From: Streptomyces rochei
GTDB lineage: Bacteria > Actinomycetota > Actinomycetes > Streptomycetales > Streptomycetaceae
Direction: 5' to 3'
Length of the DNA: 40,869 bases
NCBI GenBank assembly: GCA_002155895.1
Contig: MUMD01000094.1
Location: 1-40,869 of the forward strand
The position numbers and the translations under genes were made by a program. Positions 25,775-33,447 of this stretch are shown in pieces. Numbering within the stretch: the stretch's first letter is position 1; the number at the start of each line of letters is the position of its first letter. A model generated the notes under the pieces. It searched no databases. It was not told the origin of the DNA and was given only the letters and a program-made list of their open reading frames with translations.

Positions 25775-28057
25775 ATGCCAAAGAAGCGCTCGGGCGGTGG
25801 TCTGTCTCCCACGCAGCAGGCCGCCAAGTTCCTCGGTGTCAGTGTCCTCGCGGGAGCCGTGCTGGCCGGCATCGCGTTGCCCGCGGTGGGCGCGCTGGGG
25901 CTGGCGGCCAAGGGGTCGGTGGAGAGCTTCGACGCCCTCCCGGCCAACCTGAAGACTCCCCCGCTCAGCCAGCGCACCTCCATCCTCGACGCCGAGGGCG
26001 GCACGATCGCCACGGTGTACTCGCGCGACCGCACGGTGGTCCCCCTCAAGGAGATCTCGCCGTACATGCAGAAGGCGATCGTCGCGATCGAGGACTCCCG
26101 CTTCTACGAGCACGGCGCGGTCGACCTGAAGGGCGTCCTGCGCGCGCTCAACAAGAACGCGCGCAGCGGCGAGGTGTCCGAGGGCGCGTCCACGCTCACG
26201 CAGCAGTACGTGAAGAACGTCTTCGTGGAGGAGGCCGGCGACGACCCGACGAAGGTCGCCCAGGCCACCCAGCAGACCATCGGCCGCAAGATCCGCGAGC
26301 TGAAGCTGGCGATCCAGGTCGAGGAGGAGCTGGGCAAGAAGAAGATCCTCGAGAACTACCTGAACATCACGTTCTTCGGCCAGCAGGCGTACGGCGTCGA
26401 GGCCGCCTCCCAGCGCTACTTCTCGAAGTCCGCCAAGGACCTCAACGTGCAGGAGGCCGCGCTCCTGGCCGGCATCGTCCAGTCGCCCAGCCGGTACGAC
26501 CCGGTCAACGACGAGGCCGAGGCCACCAAGCGGCGCAACGTCGTCCTGGAGCGCATGGCCCAGGTCGGCGACATCTCCCAGGCGGAGGCCGACAAGGCGC
26601 AGGCCGCGCCGCTCGGGCTGAAGGTCAGCCGGCCCAAGAACGGCTGCATCACGGCCGTCAAGGGCGCCGGCTTCTTCTGCGACTACGTGCGCGAGGTCTT
26701 CCTGAGCGACCCGGTCTTCGGCAAGACCAAGGAGGACCGGGCCAAGATCTGGAACCAGGGCGGCCTGACGATCCGCACCACCCTCGACCCGCAGGCCCAG
26801 GAGTCGGCGCAGCAGTCGATCAAGGACCACGTCTACACGAGCGACGACGTGGCGACCGCGGCCACCATCGTCGAGCCCGGCACCGGGAAGATCGTGGCGA
26901 TGGGCCAGTCGCGCCCCTACGGCGTCGACATCAAGCAGGGCGAGACGACGCTCAACCTGTCGGTCAACAACGACATGGGCGGAGGCGCCGGCTACCAGCC
27001 CGGCTCGACCTTCAAGCCGATCGTGGCCGCCGCCGCGCTCGAGGGCGGCATGCCCGCGACGAAGTCGTACTCCTCGCCGTACGAGATGGAGTACCCGAGC
27101 CCGGTCGCGGCCTGCGGCGGCAAGAACTGGGTGAACAACGAGGGCGCGAAGCTCGCCAACGAGAACGAGACCGAGGTCGGCCCGTACGACATGAAGGAGG
27201 CGACCGCCCTCTCGGTCAACACCTACTACGTGCAGCTGATCAGCGACATCGGCATCTGCCCGGTGACGCAGATGGCGGACAAGATGGGCGTCGAGCGCGC
27301 CAACGGCAACAAGCTGGAGCAGACCCCGTCCATCGCCCTCGGCGTCACCGAGGTCTCCCCGCTGACCATGGCGAGCGCCTACGCGGCCTTCGCCTCGCGC
27401 GGCATGTACTGCACGCCGATCGCCATCGAGTCGATCAGCCAGCGGATCGGCAACAAGAGCAAGTCGCTCGAGGTCCCGAAGTCCACCTGCTCGCGGGCCA
27501 TGTCCGAGACCACGGCCGACACCATCAACACGCTCCTGCGGGGCGTCGTCGAGGACGGTACGGGTACCCAGGCCGGCCTGGACAGCCGGGACAGCGCGGG
27601 CAAGACCGGTACGACCGACGAGCGCTACGCGGCATGGTTCGTGGGCTACACGCCGAACCTGGCGGGCGCCGTGTGGGTCGGTGACCCGAAGCACGAGCGG
27701 AAGATGGTCAACATCACCATCGGCGGCGTCCCGCACGACAAGGTCTTCGGTGGCGCGGTCCCCGGCCCGATCTGGCGGGACATGATGTCGGGCGCCCTGG
27801 AGGGCAAGCCCGCCGACGACTTCAACCTCGTCGACATCCCGGACGCGGCCGACAAGGACAAGGGCCGGGACCGGGACAACGGCCGGGGGAACGACGGCGG
27901 CGGCCGGGACGACGGGGGCAACGGCGACGACGCCGGCGGCGTCATCGGTGGCCTGATCGACGGCGGCACGGGCAACGGCGGCAACGACGGCGGCTGGGGC
28001 AACTTCATCCAGGGCCAGGGCAACGGCGGGAACGGGCCCGGGGGGCGGCGCGACTGA
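25775..28057 (+). CDS. Class A penicillin-binding protein (bifunctional transglycosylase/transpeptidase)
   Basis: This 760-residue high-molecular-mass PBP polymerises lipid II and cross-links peptidoglycan. A cytoplasmic basic start is followed by a membrane anchor at about 18-45. The GT51 domain (about 75-245) has EDSRFYEH with catalytic E106, EGASTLTQQ and KILENYLN. The transpeptidase domain has the three active-site motifs S411-TFK414, S480-V-N482 and K610-T-G. A tail from about 685 is rich in Asp, Gly, Asn and Arg and looks disordered. The start ATG has TAGGCT exactly 6 nt upstream (25763-25768), so it is leaderless. Its placement beside wblA fits cell-wall work in aerial growth, though that is inference. 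Confidence 0.96.
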   Translation: MPKKRSGGGLSPTQQAAKFLGVSVLAGAVLAGIALPAVGALGLAAKGSVESFDALPANLKTPPLSQRTSILDAEGGTIATVYSRDRTVVPLKEISPYMQKAIVAIEDSRFYEHGAVDLKGVLRALNKNARSGEVSEGASTLTQQYVKNVFVEEAGDDPTKVAQATQQTIGRKIRELKLAIQVEEELGKKKILENYLNITFFGQQAYGVEAASQRYFSKSAKDLNVQEAALLAGIVQSPSRYDPVNDEAEATKRRNVVLERMAQVGDISQAEADKAQAAPLGLKVSRPKNGCITAVKGAGFFCDYVREVFLSDPVFGKTKEDRAKIWNQGGLTIRTTLDPQAQESAQQSIKDHVYTSDDVATAATIVEPGTGKIVAMGQSRPYGVDIKQGETTLNLSVNNDMGGGAGYQPGSTFKPIVAAAALEGGMPATKSYSSPYEMEYPSPVAACGGKNWVNNEGAKLANENETEVGPYDMKEATALSVNTYYVQLISDIGICPVTQMADKMGVERANGNKLEQTPSIALGVTEVSPLTMASAYAAFASRGMYCTPIAIESISQRIGNKSKSLEVPKSTCSRAMSETTADTINTLLRGVVEDGTGTQAGLDSRDSAGKTGTTDERYAAWFVGYTPNLAGAVWVGDPKHERKMVNITIGGVPHDKVFGGAVPGPIWRDMMSGALEGKPADDFNLVDIPDAADKDKGRDRDNGRGNDGGGRDDGGNGDDAGGVIGGLIDGGTGNGGNDGGWGNFIQGQGNGGNGPGGRRD

Positions 28058-28103
28058 GGTCGTACGCGTCACCGGTACCGCGACACGTACTCCTGTAGCC
28101 GTG

Positions 28104-28119
28104 CCCCGTACGTACGGGG
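28104..28119. repeat. 16-bp perfect palindrome flanked by direct repeats
   Basis: CCCCGTACGTACGGGG is fully self-complementary with no spacer. ACGTACTCC occurs on each side at 28085-28093 and 28121-28129. It sits after the PBP stop codon and before the main terminator hairpin. Confidence 0.7.
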
Positions 28120-28144
28120 TACGTACTCCGCAATACGACGACGA

Positions 28145-28182
28145 AGGCCGGTGGCTCCTCCTCCCGGAGGGGCCACCGGCCT
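28145..28182. terminator. Bidirectional terminator between PBP and YqeY genes
   Basis: AGGCCGGTGGC (28145-28155) pairs perfectly with GCCACCGGCCT (28172-28182), and the inner bases add CCTCC/GGAGG pairing. It lies between convergent genes, so it can serve both. Confidence 0.88.
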
Positions 28183-28217
28183 CGCTCGTGCCGGCGCCGG
28201 GCGGGCGCCCGGGCGGG

Positions 28218-28682
28218 TCAGCCCGCGAGCAGCTTCTTCACCGCGGCGGCGACCCGGCCGCCCTCGGCCTGTCCGGCCACCTTCGGGTTGACGATCTTCA
28301 TGACGGCACCCATGGCCCGCGGTCCCTCGGCGCCCGCCGCCTTCGCCTCCTCGACGGCCTGCGCGACGATCGCGTTCAGCTCGTCGTCGGAGAGCTGCTT
28401 GGGCAGGTAGGCCGCGAGCACCTCGCCCTCCGCCTTCTCGCGCTCGGCGCTCTCGGCACGGCCGCCCTGCGCGAAGGCCTCGGCGGCCTCACGGCGCTTC
28501 TTCGCCTCGCGGGTGATCACCTTCTGCACCTCGTCGTCGGAGAGCTCCCGCTTCTCCTTCCCCGCGACCTCCTCCTTGGTGATCGCGGCGAGCGTCAGCC
28601 GGAGCGTCGAGGAGCGGAGCTCGTCGCGCTCCTTGATCGCGGCGTTGAGGTCATCCTGCAGCTTCGACTTGAGCGTGGTCAT
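28218..28682 (-). CDS. GatB/YqeY domain protein
   Basis: This 154-residue protein matches the stand-alone YqeY family, related to the tail domain of the GatB amidotransferase subunit, which contacts tRNA. It begins MTTLKSKLQDDLNAAIKERD and has the family's LAAITKEEV, AYLPKQLSDDEL and GAVMKIVNPKVAGQADG-like elements (the last with E in place of D here). It is highly charged and helical. The actual function of YqeY proteins is not settled. A possible leaderless -10 (GACAAT, 7 nt upstream) precedes the ATG at 28682. Confidence 0.92.
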   Translation of the reverse strand: MTTLKSKLQDDLNAAIKERDELRSSTLRLTLAAITKEEVAGKEKRELSDDEVQKVITREAKKRREAAEAFAQGGRAESAEREKAEGEVLAAYLPKQLSDDELNAIVAQAVEEAKAAGAEGPRAMGAVMKIVNPKVAGQAEGGRVAAAVKKLLAG

Positions 28683-28790
28683 GGTGACGATTGTCGCAGG
28701 TGCCGGGGAAGGGGCGCCTGCCGATTAAAGGGTGCCCCGGCGAACGGACGCGCGGCCGGCTCACTCCCCCGCTTCTGCGACGATGGACCC

Positions 28791-29690
28791 ATGCGCGCGC
28801 GATACGGAGTACCCCTGGGAATCACGGCGGTTGGCGCCGCCGGACTGGTCTACGCGGCGGGCTTCGAGGCCCGTTCCTTCCGCCTGCGACGGGTGACGAT
28901 CCCCGTCCTGCCCTCCGGGATGCGCCCGCTGCGCGTGCTCCAGGTCTCCGACATCCACATGGTCGGCGGCCAGCGCAAGAAGCAGCGCTGGCTGCGTTCG
29001 CTGGCCGGCCTGCGCCCCGACTTCGTGATCAACACCGGCGACAACCTGTCCGACCCGGACGGTGTCCCGGAGGTCCTGGACGCCCTCGGGCCCCTGATGG
29101 AGTTCCCCGGCGCCTACGTCTTCGGCTCCAACGACTACTACGGCCCCAAGCTGCGCAATCCCGCCCGGTACCTGATCGAGAAGGCCCAGGGCCGCCACGG
29201 TCTGAACGGCAACGCGCCCGCCGTGGGCGCCGTCCACAACCCGTGGGAGGACCTGCGCGACGGCTTCGACGCCGCCGGCTGGCAGAACCTCACCAACACC
29301 CGCGGCACCCTCAAGGTCGAGGGCGTGTCCGTCGAGCTGACGGGACTGGACGACCCGCACATCAAGCGAGACCGGTACGCGGAGGTGGCCGGCGGCCCGT
29401 CCGGCACGGCCGACTTCTCGATGGGCGTCGTGCACGCCCCGTACCTGCGCGTCCTGGACTCCTACACGGCGGACGGCTACCCGCTGATCCTGGCCGGCCA
29501 CACCCACGGCGGCCAGCTCTGGCCGGGCAACCTCATCGCGGGCGCCGCCAACCCGACCCTGGCGGGCCTGGAGCGCTACGGCGACACCCAGCTGTACGTC
29601 AGCCGGGGCGCGGGCGCCTGGGGGCCGCCCACGCGCGTCGGCGCGGAGTCGGACATCACGGTGATCGAGCTGGCCTCCCGTCAGGCCTGA
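28791..29690 (+). CDS. Membrane-anchored metallophosphoesterase
   Basis: This 299-residue calcineurin-like phosphoesterase resembles the YkuE/YaeI group. Residues 5-25 are a hydrophobic N-terminal anchor. The metal motifs are in order: VSDIH, NTGDN, GSND, and GHTHGGQ with its histidines near 235-241. The start ATG at 28791 has GACGAT 6 nt upstream, a possible leaderless -10, and no ribosome site. It overlaps the convergent TetR gene by 10 bases at the 3' end. Its substrate is unknown; related enzymes act on lipid A precursors or other phosphodiesters. Confidence 0.92.
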   Translation: MRARYGVPLGITAVGAAGLVYAAGFEARSFRLRRVTIPVLPSGMRPLRVLQVSDIHMVGGQRKKQRWLRSLAGLRPDFVINTGDNLSDPDGVPEVLDALGPLMEFPGAYVFGSNDYYGPKLRNPARYLIEKAQGRHGLNGNAPAVGAVHNPWEDLRDGFDAAGWQNLTNTRGTLKVEGVSVELTGLDDPHIKRDRYAEVAGGPSGTADFSMGVVHAPYLRVLDSYTADGYPLILAGHTHGGQLWPGNLIAGAANPTLAGLERYGDTQLYVSRGAGAWGPPTRVGAESDITVIELASRQA

Positions 29691-30442
29691 GGGGCGGTGC
29701 CCCTCGGGGACGAGGGCTTCCTCGCCGGGTCCGGCAGCGCCTTGGTCATCCCCGGCAGGAAGTCCGTGAACAGCTCGTGCACCTCGCGCACCAGCGGGCG
29801 CAGCACCCGGAACCGGGCCAGCACCACGCCCCGCGCCGTGAGCCGGGCGCCGCGCTCGGCGAGCCGGTAGCTGCGCTCGCGGCCCTCCGTGCGGTCGAAG
29901 ATCCAGTACAGGACGAGACCCATCTGCGAGAGCCACATCAGCTCGGGCAGGATGTCCCGCAGCTCCTCGGGGACCTTGGTCTTCGCCCCGGCGAGCACCG
30001 CGCGGTGGATGCTGATCGCCTCCTCGCGCGCGTGCTCCGACTCCGGGGAGAAGGGGCTGAGCGGGCTGTCCGGGTCGGCGGCGTTCTTGAAGAACTGCAC
30101 CGCGAACTCGTGGTACGGCGTCGCGATGTCCAGCCAGACCTTCAGCACGCCCGCCAGGCGCGCCTCCAGGTCGGTCTCACGGGCCAGCACCTCCCGGACC
30201 GCCGCCTGGTGCTCGGCGGCGATCCGGTCGTAGAAGCCCTGGATCAGATGCTCCTTGCCCGCGAAGTAGTAGTAGGCGTTGCCCACGGAGACGCCGGCCT
30301 CCTGGGCGATGGCCCGCATCGTCGTCCGGTCGTAGCCGCGCTCCTGGAACAGCCGCATGGCCGTCTCCAGGATCAGCGCGCGGGTCTGCTCGGACTTGCT
30401 GAGGTGGGCGCCGTCGTCGGGGCCGTCGTTCTTCGCGGGCAC
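29681..30442 (-). CDS. TetR-family transcriptional regulator
   Basis: This 253-residue regulator has the TetR DNA-binding domain at about 18-65. It opens with EQTRALILETAMRLFQERGY, and the recognition part is AIAQEAGVSVGNAYYYFAGKEHL. The remaining ~190 residues form a helical ligand-binding domain, with a Pro/Ser-rich tail. The start is GTG at 30442; TAGGCT (30451-30456 on the minus strand) lies 8 nt before it and overlaps the stop codon of the upstream gene, so it may have its own leaderless promoter besides read-through from 31.4 kb. The two TTGAAC-N2-GTTCAA palindromes at 31365-31423 are good candidates for its operators. Confidence 0.92.
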   Translation of the reverse strand: MPAKNDGPDDGAHLSKSEQTRALILETAMRLFQERGYDRTTMRAIAQEAGVSVGNAYYYFAGKEHLIQGFYDRIAAEHQAAVREVLARETDLEARLAGVLKVWLDIATPYHEFAVQFFKNAADPDSPLSPFSPESEHAREEAISIHRAVLAGAKTKVPEELRDILPELMWLSQMGLVLYWIFDRTEGRERSYRLAERGARLTARGVVLARFRVLRPLVREVHELFTDFLPGMTKALPDPARKPSSPRGTAPQA

Positions 30443-30453
30443 GGGACCAGAGC

Positions 30454-30939
30454 CTAGTCAGTGGCGCAGGCGCCGTCGGCACAGCCTCGTCCGGTGTACC
30501 GCCAGCCGAGGCGCGGCTCGTAGACCCACCCGTCGGCCCGGCGGTACCCGCCGCCGCCCCACCGCTGCTGACCGCCCCGCCATTTCGCGGCGGCGAGGAC
30601 GGCTCCCCGGGCCAGCACCGCCCCGGTGGGCGTGGCCAGCCGGTGGGCGAGCGCGCGGTACCCGCGCAGCGCCCACAGGACGACGACCCAGGCGGCGGGG
30701 CCCCGGTAGACCTGGCCGGCGTCGCCGACGGCGGTGACCTCGTCGAGGGTGGCCGCGTGGTCGAGGCCGGGGAAGCTCCGGCGGGCCTCGTCCGACGCGG
30801 CCGGGACCAGCTCCAGCGGGACCAGCCGCGGCTGCCGCAGCAGCCAGTCCCGGACGTGGGTGCACAGGGGGCACTCGGCGTCGTAGAGGACGGTGAGCCG
30901 GCGCACGGGGGCGCCGGCCGTCCCGGGGGCGTGGGCCAT
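30454..30939 (-). CDS. DCC-family thiol-disulfide oxidoreductase-like protein (DUF393)
   Basis: This 161-residue protein belongs to the DCC (DUF393) family. The defining start is VLYDAECPLCTHVRDWLL (18-35) with C23 and C26 as the redox pair after a conserved Asp. The middle has the family's AATLDEVTAVGDAGQVYRG and a hydrophobic WVVVLWAL segment. The C terminus contains four more cysteine-bearing or Gly-rich parts and ends in GCADGACATD. Partners are unknown. It sits 4 bases after the upstream membrane-protein gene and 11 bases ahead of the TetR start, so all three are probably one unit. Confidence 0.88.
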   Translation of the reverse strand: MAHAPGTAGAPVRRLTVLYDAECPLCTHVRDWLLRQPRLVPLELVPAASDEARRSFPGLDHAATLDEVTAVGDAGQVYRGPAAWVVVLWALRGYRALAHRLATPTGAVLARGAVLAAAKWRGGQQRWGGGGYRRADGWVYEPRLGWRYTGRGCADGACATD

Positions 30940-30943
30940 CGGC

Positions 30944-31351
30944 TCAGGCTCCGGCCGTCGGAGCGACCCAGCCCTGCGGCGGGACCGGCGGCACCTGCTC
31001 GCGCTCCATCATCCCGCGCCGCCGGATCTTGTTGAGCACGTACACGTTGCCCAGGTGCATCACGCCGAGCACCAGCAGCACCACGCCCAGCTTGGTGGAG
31101 AGGGCCTCGAAGATGCCGCGGGTGTCGGTGATGGTCTCGTCGCCGCTCAGGTAGAGGGCGACGAAGCCGAGGTTCACCAGATAGAAGCCGACCACCAGCA
31201 GGTGGTTGACGGCGTCGGCGAGCTTCTCGTTCCCGTGCAGCACGTCGGCGAGGAAGACCCGGCCGTTGCGGCTGAGCGTGCGGGCCACCCAGACGGTCAG
31301 ACCGATGCTGACGACCAGGTAGATGACGTAGGCGATGACGGTGCGGTCCAT
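30944..31351 (-). CDS. Small integral membrane protein, first gene of the TetR unit
   Basis: This 135-residue protein has an N-terminal membrane helix (VIAYVIYLVVSIGLTVWVA, 5-23) and two further helices near 50-68 and 85-108, then a basic stretch (NKIRRRGMMER) and a Pro-rich tail. I do not recognise a named family; it recurs in actinobacteria as a conserved membrane protein. The ATG at 31351 follows AAGGGG. It is preceded by a strong promoter overlapped by palindromes, so it is likely tightly regulated. Redox (DCC) and TetR genes follow it directly. Confidence 0.85.
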   Translation of the reverse strand: MDRTVIAYVIYLVVSIGLTVWVARTLSRNGRVFLADVLHGNEKLADAVNHLLVVGFYLVNLGFVALYLSGDETITDTRGIFEALSTKLGVVLLVLGVMHLGNVYVLNKIRRRGMMEREQVPPVPPQGWVAPTAGA

Positions 31352-31364
31352 GCCCCACCCCTTC

Positions 31365-31378
31365 TTGAACGCGTTCAA
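31365..31378. promoter_or_regulatory. Operator-like palindrome O2
   Basis: TTGAACGCGTTCAA is a perfect 14-bp palindrome between the promoter and the ribosome site of the membrane-protein gene. Its centre is 45 bp from O1. Confidence 0.75.
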
Positions 31379-31394
31379 AACGCTGACGGGAGAG

Positions 31395-31423
31395 ACTGTA
31401 GACCTGTTTTTGAACACGTTCAA
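31395..31423 (-). promoter_or_regulatory. Promoter of the membrane-protein/DCC/TetR unit with operator O1
   Basis: On the minus strand TTGAAC (31418-31423) and TACAGT (31395-31400) are separated by 17 nt, a good sigma-HrdB-type promoter. The palindrome O1, TTGAACACGTTCAA (31410-31423), covers the -35, and O2 sits just after the expected start, an arrangement suited to repression. Confidence 0.75.
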
Positions 31424-31437
31424 CCGGGGGGTGGGGG

Positions 31438-31848
31438 TCAGGGGCGGCGGCCCAGCTCCGGCCGCTTCGAGTAGTCCGTGAGCCCGATGACGTTCCCCCA
31501 CGGGTCGGCGAACTCGACGGTCCAGCCGGTGGCGACGGGGAACGGCTCGTCCAGCGGCGGCACTCCCGCGGCGCGCAGCTCGCGGGCGGCGGTGCGGGCG
31601 TCCGTCACCTCCAGCCACACCCGCGTGGAGGGCCACATCGGCGGCTGGCGCCCGAACTCCTCCTCCAGGCGCAGCAGGAGCCCCGGCGTCTCGACCCCCA
31701 CCTTCAGCAGGGCGATCCCGGCCTCGTCCAGCCGGTAGGCGACCGGGAAGCCCGCCCGCTCGTAGAAGTCGACGGCCGCGCCGAGGTCCCCGACGGGCAG
31801 GAGCACGTTGTCGAACCCGAGCAGTTCGTACGACTCATGATCTGACAT
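31438..31848 (-). CDS. VOC-family (glyoxalase/bleomycin-resistance fold) protein
   Basis: This 136-residue protein is of the vicinal-oxygen-chelate superfamily, which includes glyoxalase I, dioxygenases and antibiotic-binding proteins. The first beta-alpha unit LPVGDLGAAVDFYERAGFPV (17-36) and the last FADPWGNVIGLTDY (about 112-125) are typical. Metal ligands are not all obvious, so it may bind rather than transform its ligand. TAATGT (31855-31860 on the minus strand) lies exactly 6 nt before the ATG at 31848, a leaderless promoter, so it is transcribed separately from the TetR unit that starts 86 bases further on. Confidence 0.88.
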   Translation of the reverse strand: MSDHESYELLGFDNVLLPVGDLGAAVDFYERAGFPVAYRLDEAGIALLKVGVETPGLLLRLEEEFGRQPPMWPSTRVWLEVTDARTAARELRAAGVPPLDEPFPVATGWTVEFADPWGNVIGLTDYSKRPELGRRP

Positions 31849-32015
31849 GACGTCACATTAGGTGCGTACGGCGTGAAGTCGGAGCAATCGGGGGCGAGGC
31901 GGCGGCGGGGTCACTCGTTGGGGCGGACGGTACTCCCGGGCCCCGACTTCTCTTTGTTCGCACAGTCCTGCAATATGACCGGCAGTTTTCCGCAACGTCC
32001 AGGAGTGACACCACT

Positions 32016-32459
32016 GTGAGCGAGCAGCCGCAGCAGCCGTCCCAGCCGCCCGGTTACGGCTACCCGAACCAGCCCCCCGGCCCGACCGGCCAGGCGGGGC
32101 CCTACGGCTACCCCCAGGGTGGCCCCCAGCAGCCCTCCGGCGGCTACCAGCAGCCCCCTGGCGGCTACCAGACCCCTTACCAGCAGGCGCCCGGCTACTA
32201 CGCGGCGGACCCCAACGCGCCCTACGGCTACGACCCCTACGGTCGCCCGGTCTCCGACAAGTCGAAGATCGTCGCCGGCGTCCTCCAGCTCTTCCTCGGC
32301 AGCTTCGGCATCGGCCGCTTCTACGTCGGCAACGTCGGCATGGGCATAGCCCAGCTCCTCACCTGCGGCGGGCTCGGCTTCTGGGCGCTGATCGACGGCA
32401 TCATGTTCCTGGTCAGCAACGACCGTACGGACGCCCAGGGGCGGATCCTGCGTGGCTGA
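32016..32459 (+). CDS. TM2-domain protein with Pro/Gly/Tyr-rich N-terminal tail
   Basis: This 147-residue protein has a disordered tail of about 85 residues built from Pro, Gly, Gln and Tyr (repeats of GYGYP and GGYQQP type). A TM2 domain follows from KSKIVAGVLQLFLGSFGIGRFYVG (about 82-105) to the second helix near 110-130, ending in NDRTDAQGRILRG. TM2 proteins are two-helix membrane proteins of unknown role. The GTG at 32016 has AGGAG about 10 nt upstream. Its stop overlaps the GTG of the DUF2752 gene. A close paralogue lies at 33098-33364. Confidence 0.92.
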   Translation: MSEQPQQPSQPPGYGYPNQPPGPTGQAGPYGYPQGGPQQPSGGYQQPPGGYQTPYQQAPGYYAADPNAPYGYDPYGRPVSDKSKIVAGVLQLFLGSFGIGRFYVGNVGMGIAQLLTCGGLGFWALIDGIMFLVSNDRTDAQGRILRG

Positions 32460-32871
32460 CGCGGCCCGGTCCGCACCGTCCGAGGGGCGGCGCCCGCCGT
32501 GGCATCCCGCGGCGGCGCCCCTCGCGGTGCTCGTCGCGGGTGCCGCGGGCGCCGGGTACCTGTGGTTCACCGACCCGCACGAATCCGGCCACCTGCTGCC
32601 CCGGTGCCCCTTCCGGTACGTCACCGGGCTGCTCTGCCCGGCCTGCGGCGGTACCCGCATGACGTACGACCTGATGCACGGTCACTTCGCCGCGGCCTGG
32701 CTGGACAACCGCGCCCTGCTGCTCGCCGCGCCCTTCGCGCTGGCGCTGTGGGGCCGCTGGACCGTGGAGGGCCTGCGCGGGCGCTTCTACCGGCCCAGGG
32801 TCGCCCCGTGGGCCCAGGCGCTGATCCTGGGGGCCGCGGTGGCCTGGACGGTGGCGCGCAACCTCGTGTGA
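32452..32871 (+). CDS. DUF2752 membrane protein
   Basis: This 139-residue membrane protein carries the DUF2752 hallmark CPFRYVTGLLCPACGGTRM (about 51-69), with cysteines spaced C-x10-C-x2-C, and helices near 21-40, 85-100 and 118-138. No function is known for the family. The GTG at 32452 overlaps the end of the TM2 gene by 8 bases, so translation is coupled. DUF2752 and TM2 genes next to each other are common in actinobacteria, as far as I recall. Confidence 0.87.
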   Translation: MADAARSAPSEGRRPPWHPAAAPLAVLVAGAAGAGYLWFTDPHESGHLLPRCPFRYVTGLLCPACGGTRMTYDLMHGHFAAAWLDNRALLLAAPFALALWGRWTVEGLRGRFYRPRVAPWAQALILGAAVAWTVARNLV

Positions 32872-33097
32872 GCGTCCCGGGCCGGCGGTGCGCCTTTGAT
32901 CACAGAACGGGAACGTTTGATCGATTCCACTCCCGCTCGCCCCACCGGTCTCTCTAAGCTCCTCACGCACAGGGGGGACGTCCACGGCGCTACGTGGACC
33001 GCCGTGCAATTCCGTGCGCGATCAGCGGTGTTCCTTCCTGGGCCCCCGGGCGGCCATCCGTCCCGGCCCGTTCCCACCTCTCCCCAGGAGCACCAGC

Positions 33098-33364
33098 ATG
33101 ACCGTCCCCCCGAACCCCGCCGCTCCCTACGGCTACGACCCGCAGGGCCGCCCGTACTCCGACAAGTCGAAGATCGTCGCCGGTCTGCTCCAGATCTTCC
33201 TGGGCGGCCTGGGCATCGGCCGGTTCTACGTGGGCTCCGTCGGCGTCGGCGTCGCCCAGCTCCTCACCTGCGGCGGCCTGGGCTTCTGGGCCCTGATCGA
33301 CGGCATCCTCTTCCTGACCAGCAAGGACCGCACGGACAAGGAAGGCCGGGTGCTGCGCGGCTGA
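33098..33364 (+). CDS. TM2-domain protein, short paralogue
   Basis: This 88-residue TM2 protein is nearly the same as the C-terminal part of the protein at 32016-32459; the shared core runs from SDKSKIVAG to GRVLRG with conservative changes only. It has a short N terminus instead of the long Pro/Gly tail. The ATG at 33098 follows AGGAG by 7 nt. It has its own 226-base upstream region and a strong terminator, so it is probably transcribed alone. It likely arose by tandem duplication around the DUF2752 gene. Confidence 0.92.
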   Translation: MTVPPNPAAPYGYDPQGRPYSDKSKIVAGLLQIFLGGLGIGRFYVGSVGVGVAQLLTCGGLGFWALIDGILFLTSKDRTDKEGRVLRG

Positions 33365-33386
33365 CGCTGCCTCACCGTCCCGCAGT

Positions 33387-33429
33387 ACGGCCGAGGGCCC
33401 CGATCGTCCCGATCGGGGCCCTCGGCCGT
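33387..33429. terminator. Strong bidirectional terminator after TM2 and sdhB
   Basis: A perfect 20-bp stem (33387-33406 with 33410-33429) closes a TCC loop. It lies between the convergent TM2 and sdhB genes. Confidence 0.93.
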
Positions 33430-33447
33430 GTGCTCGGCGCGTGCGGG

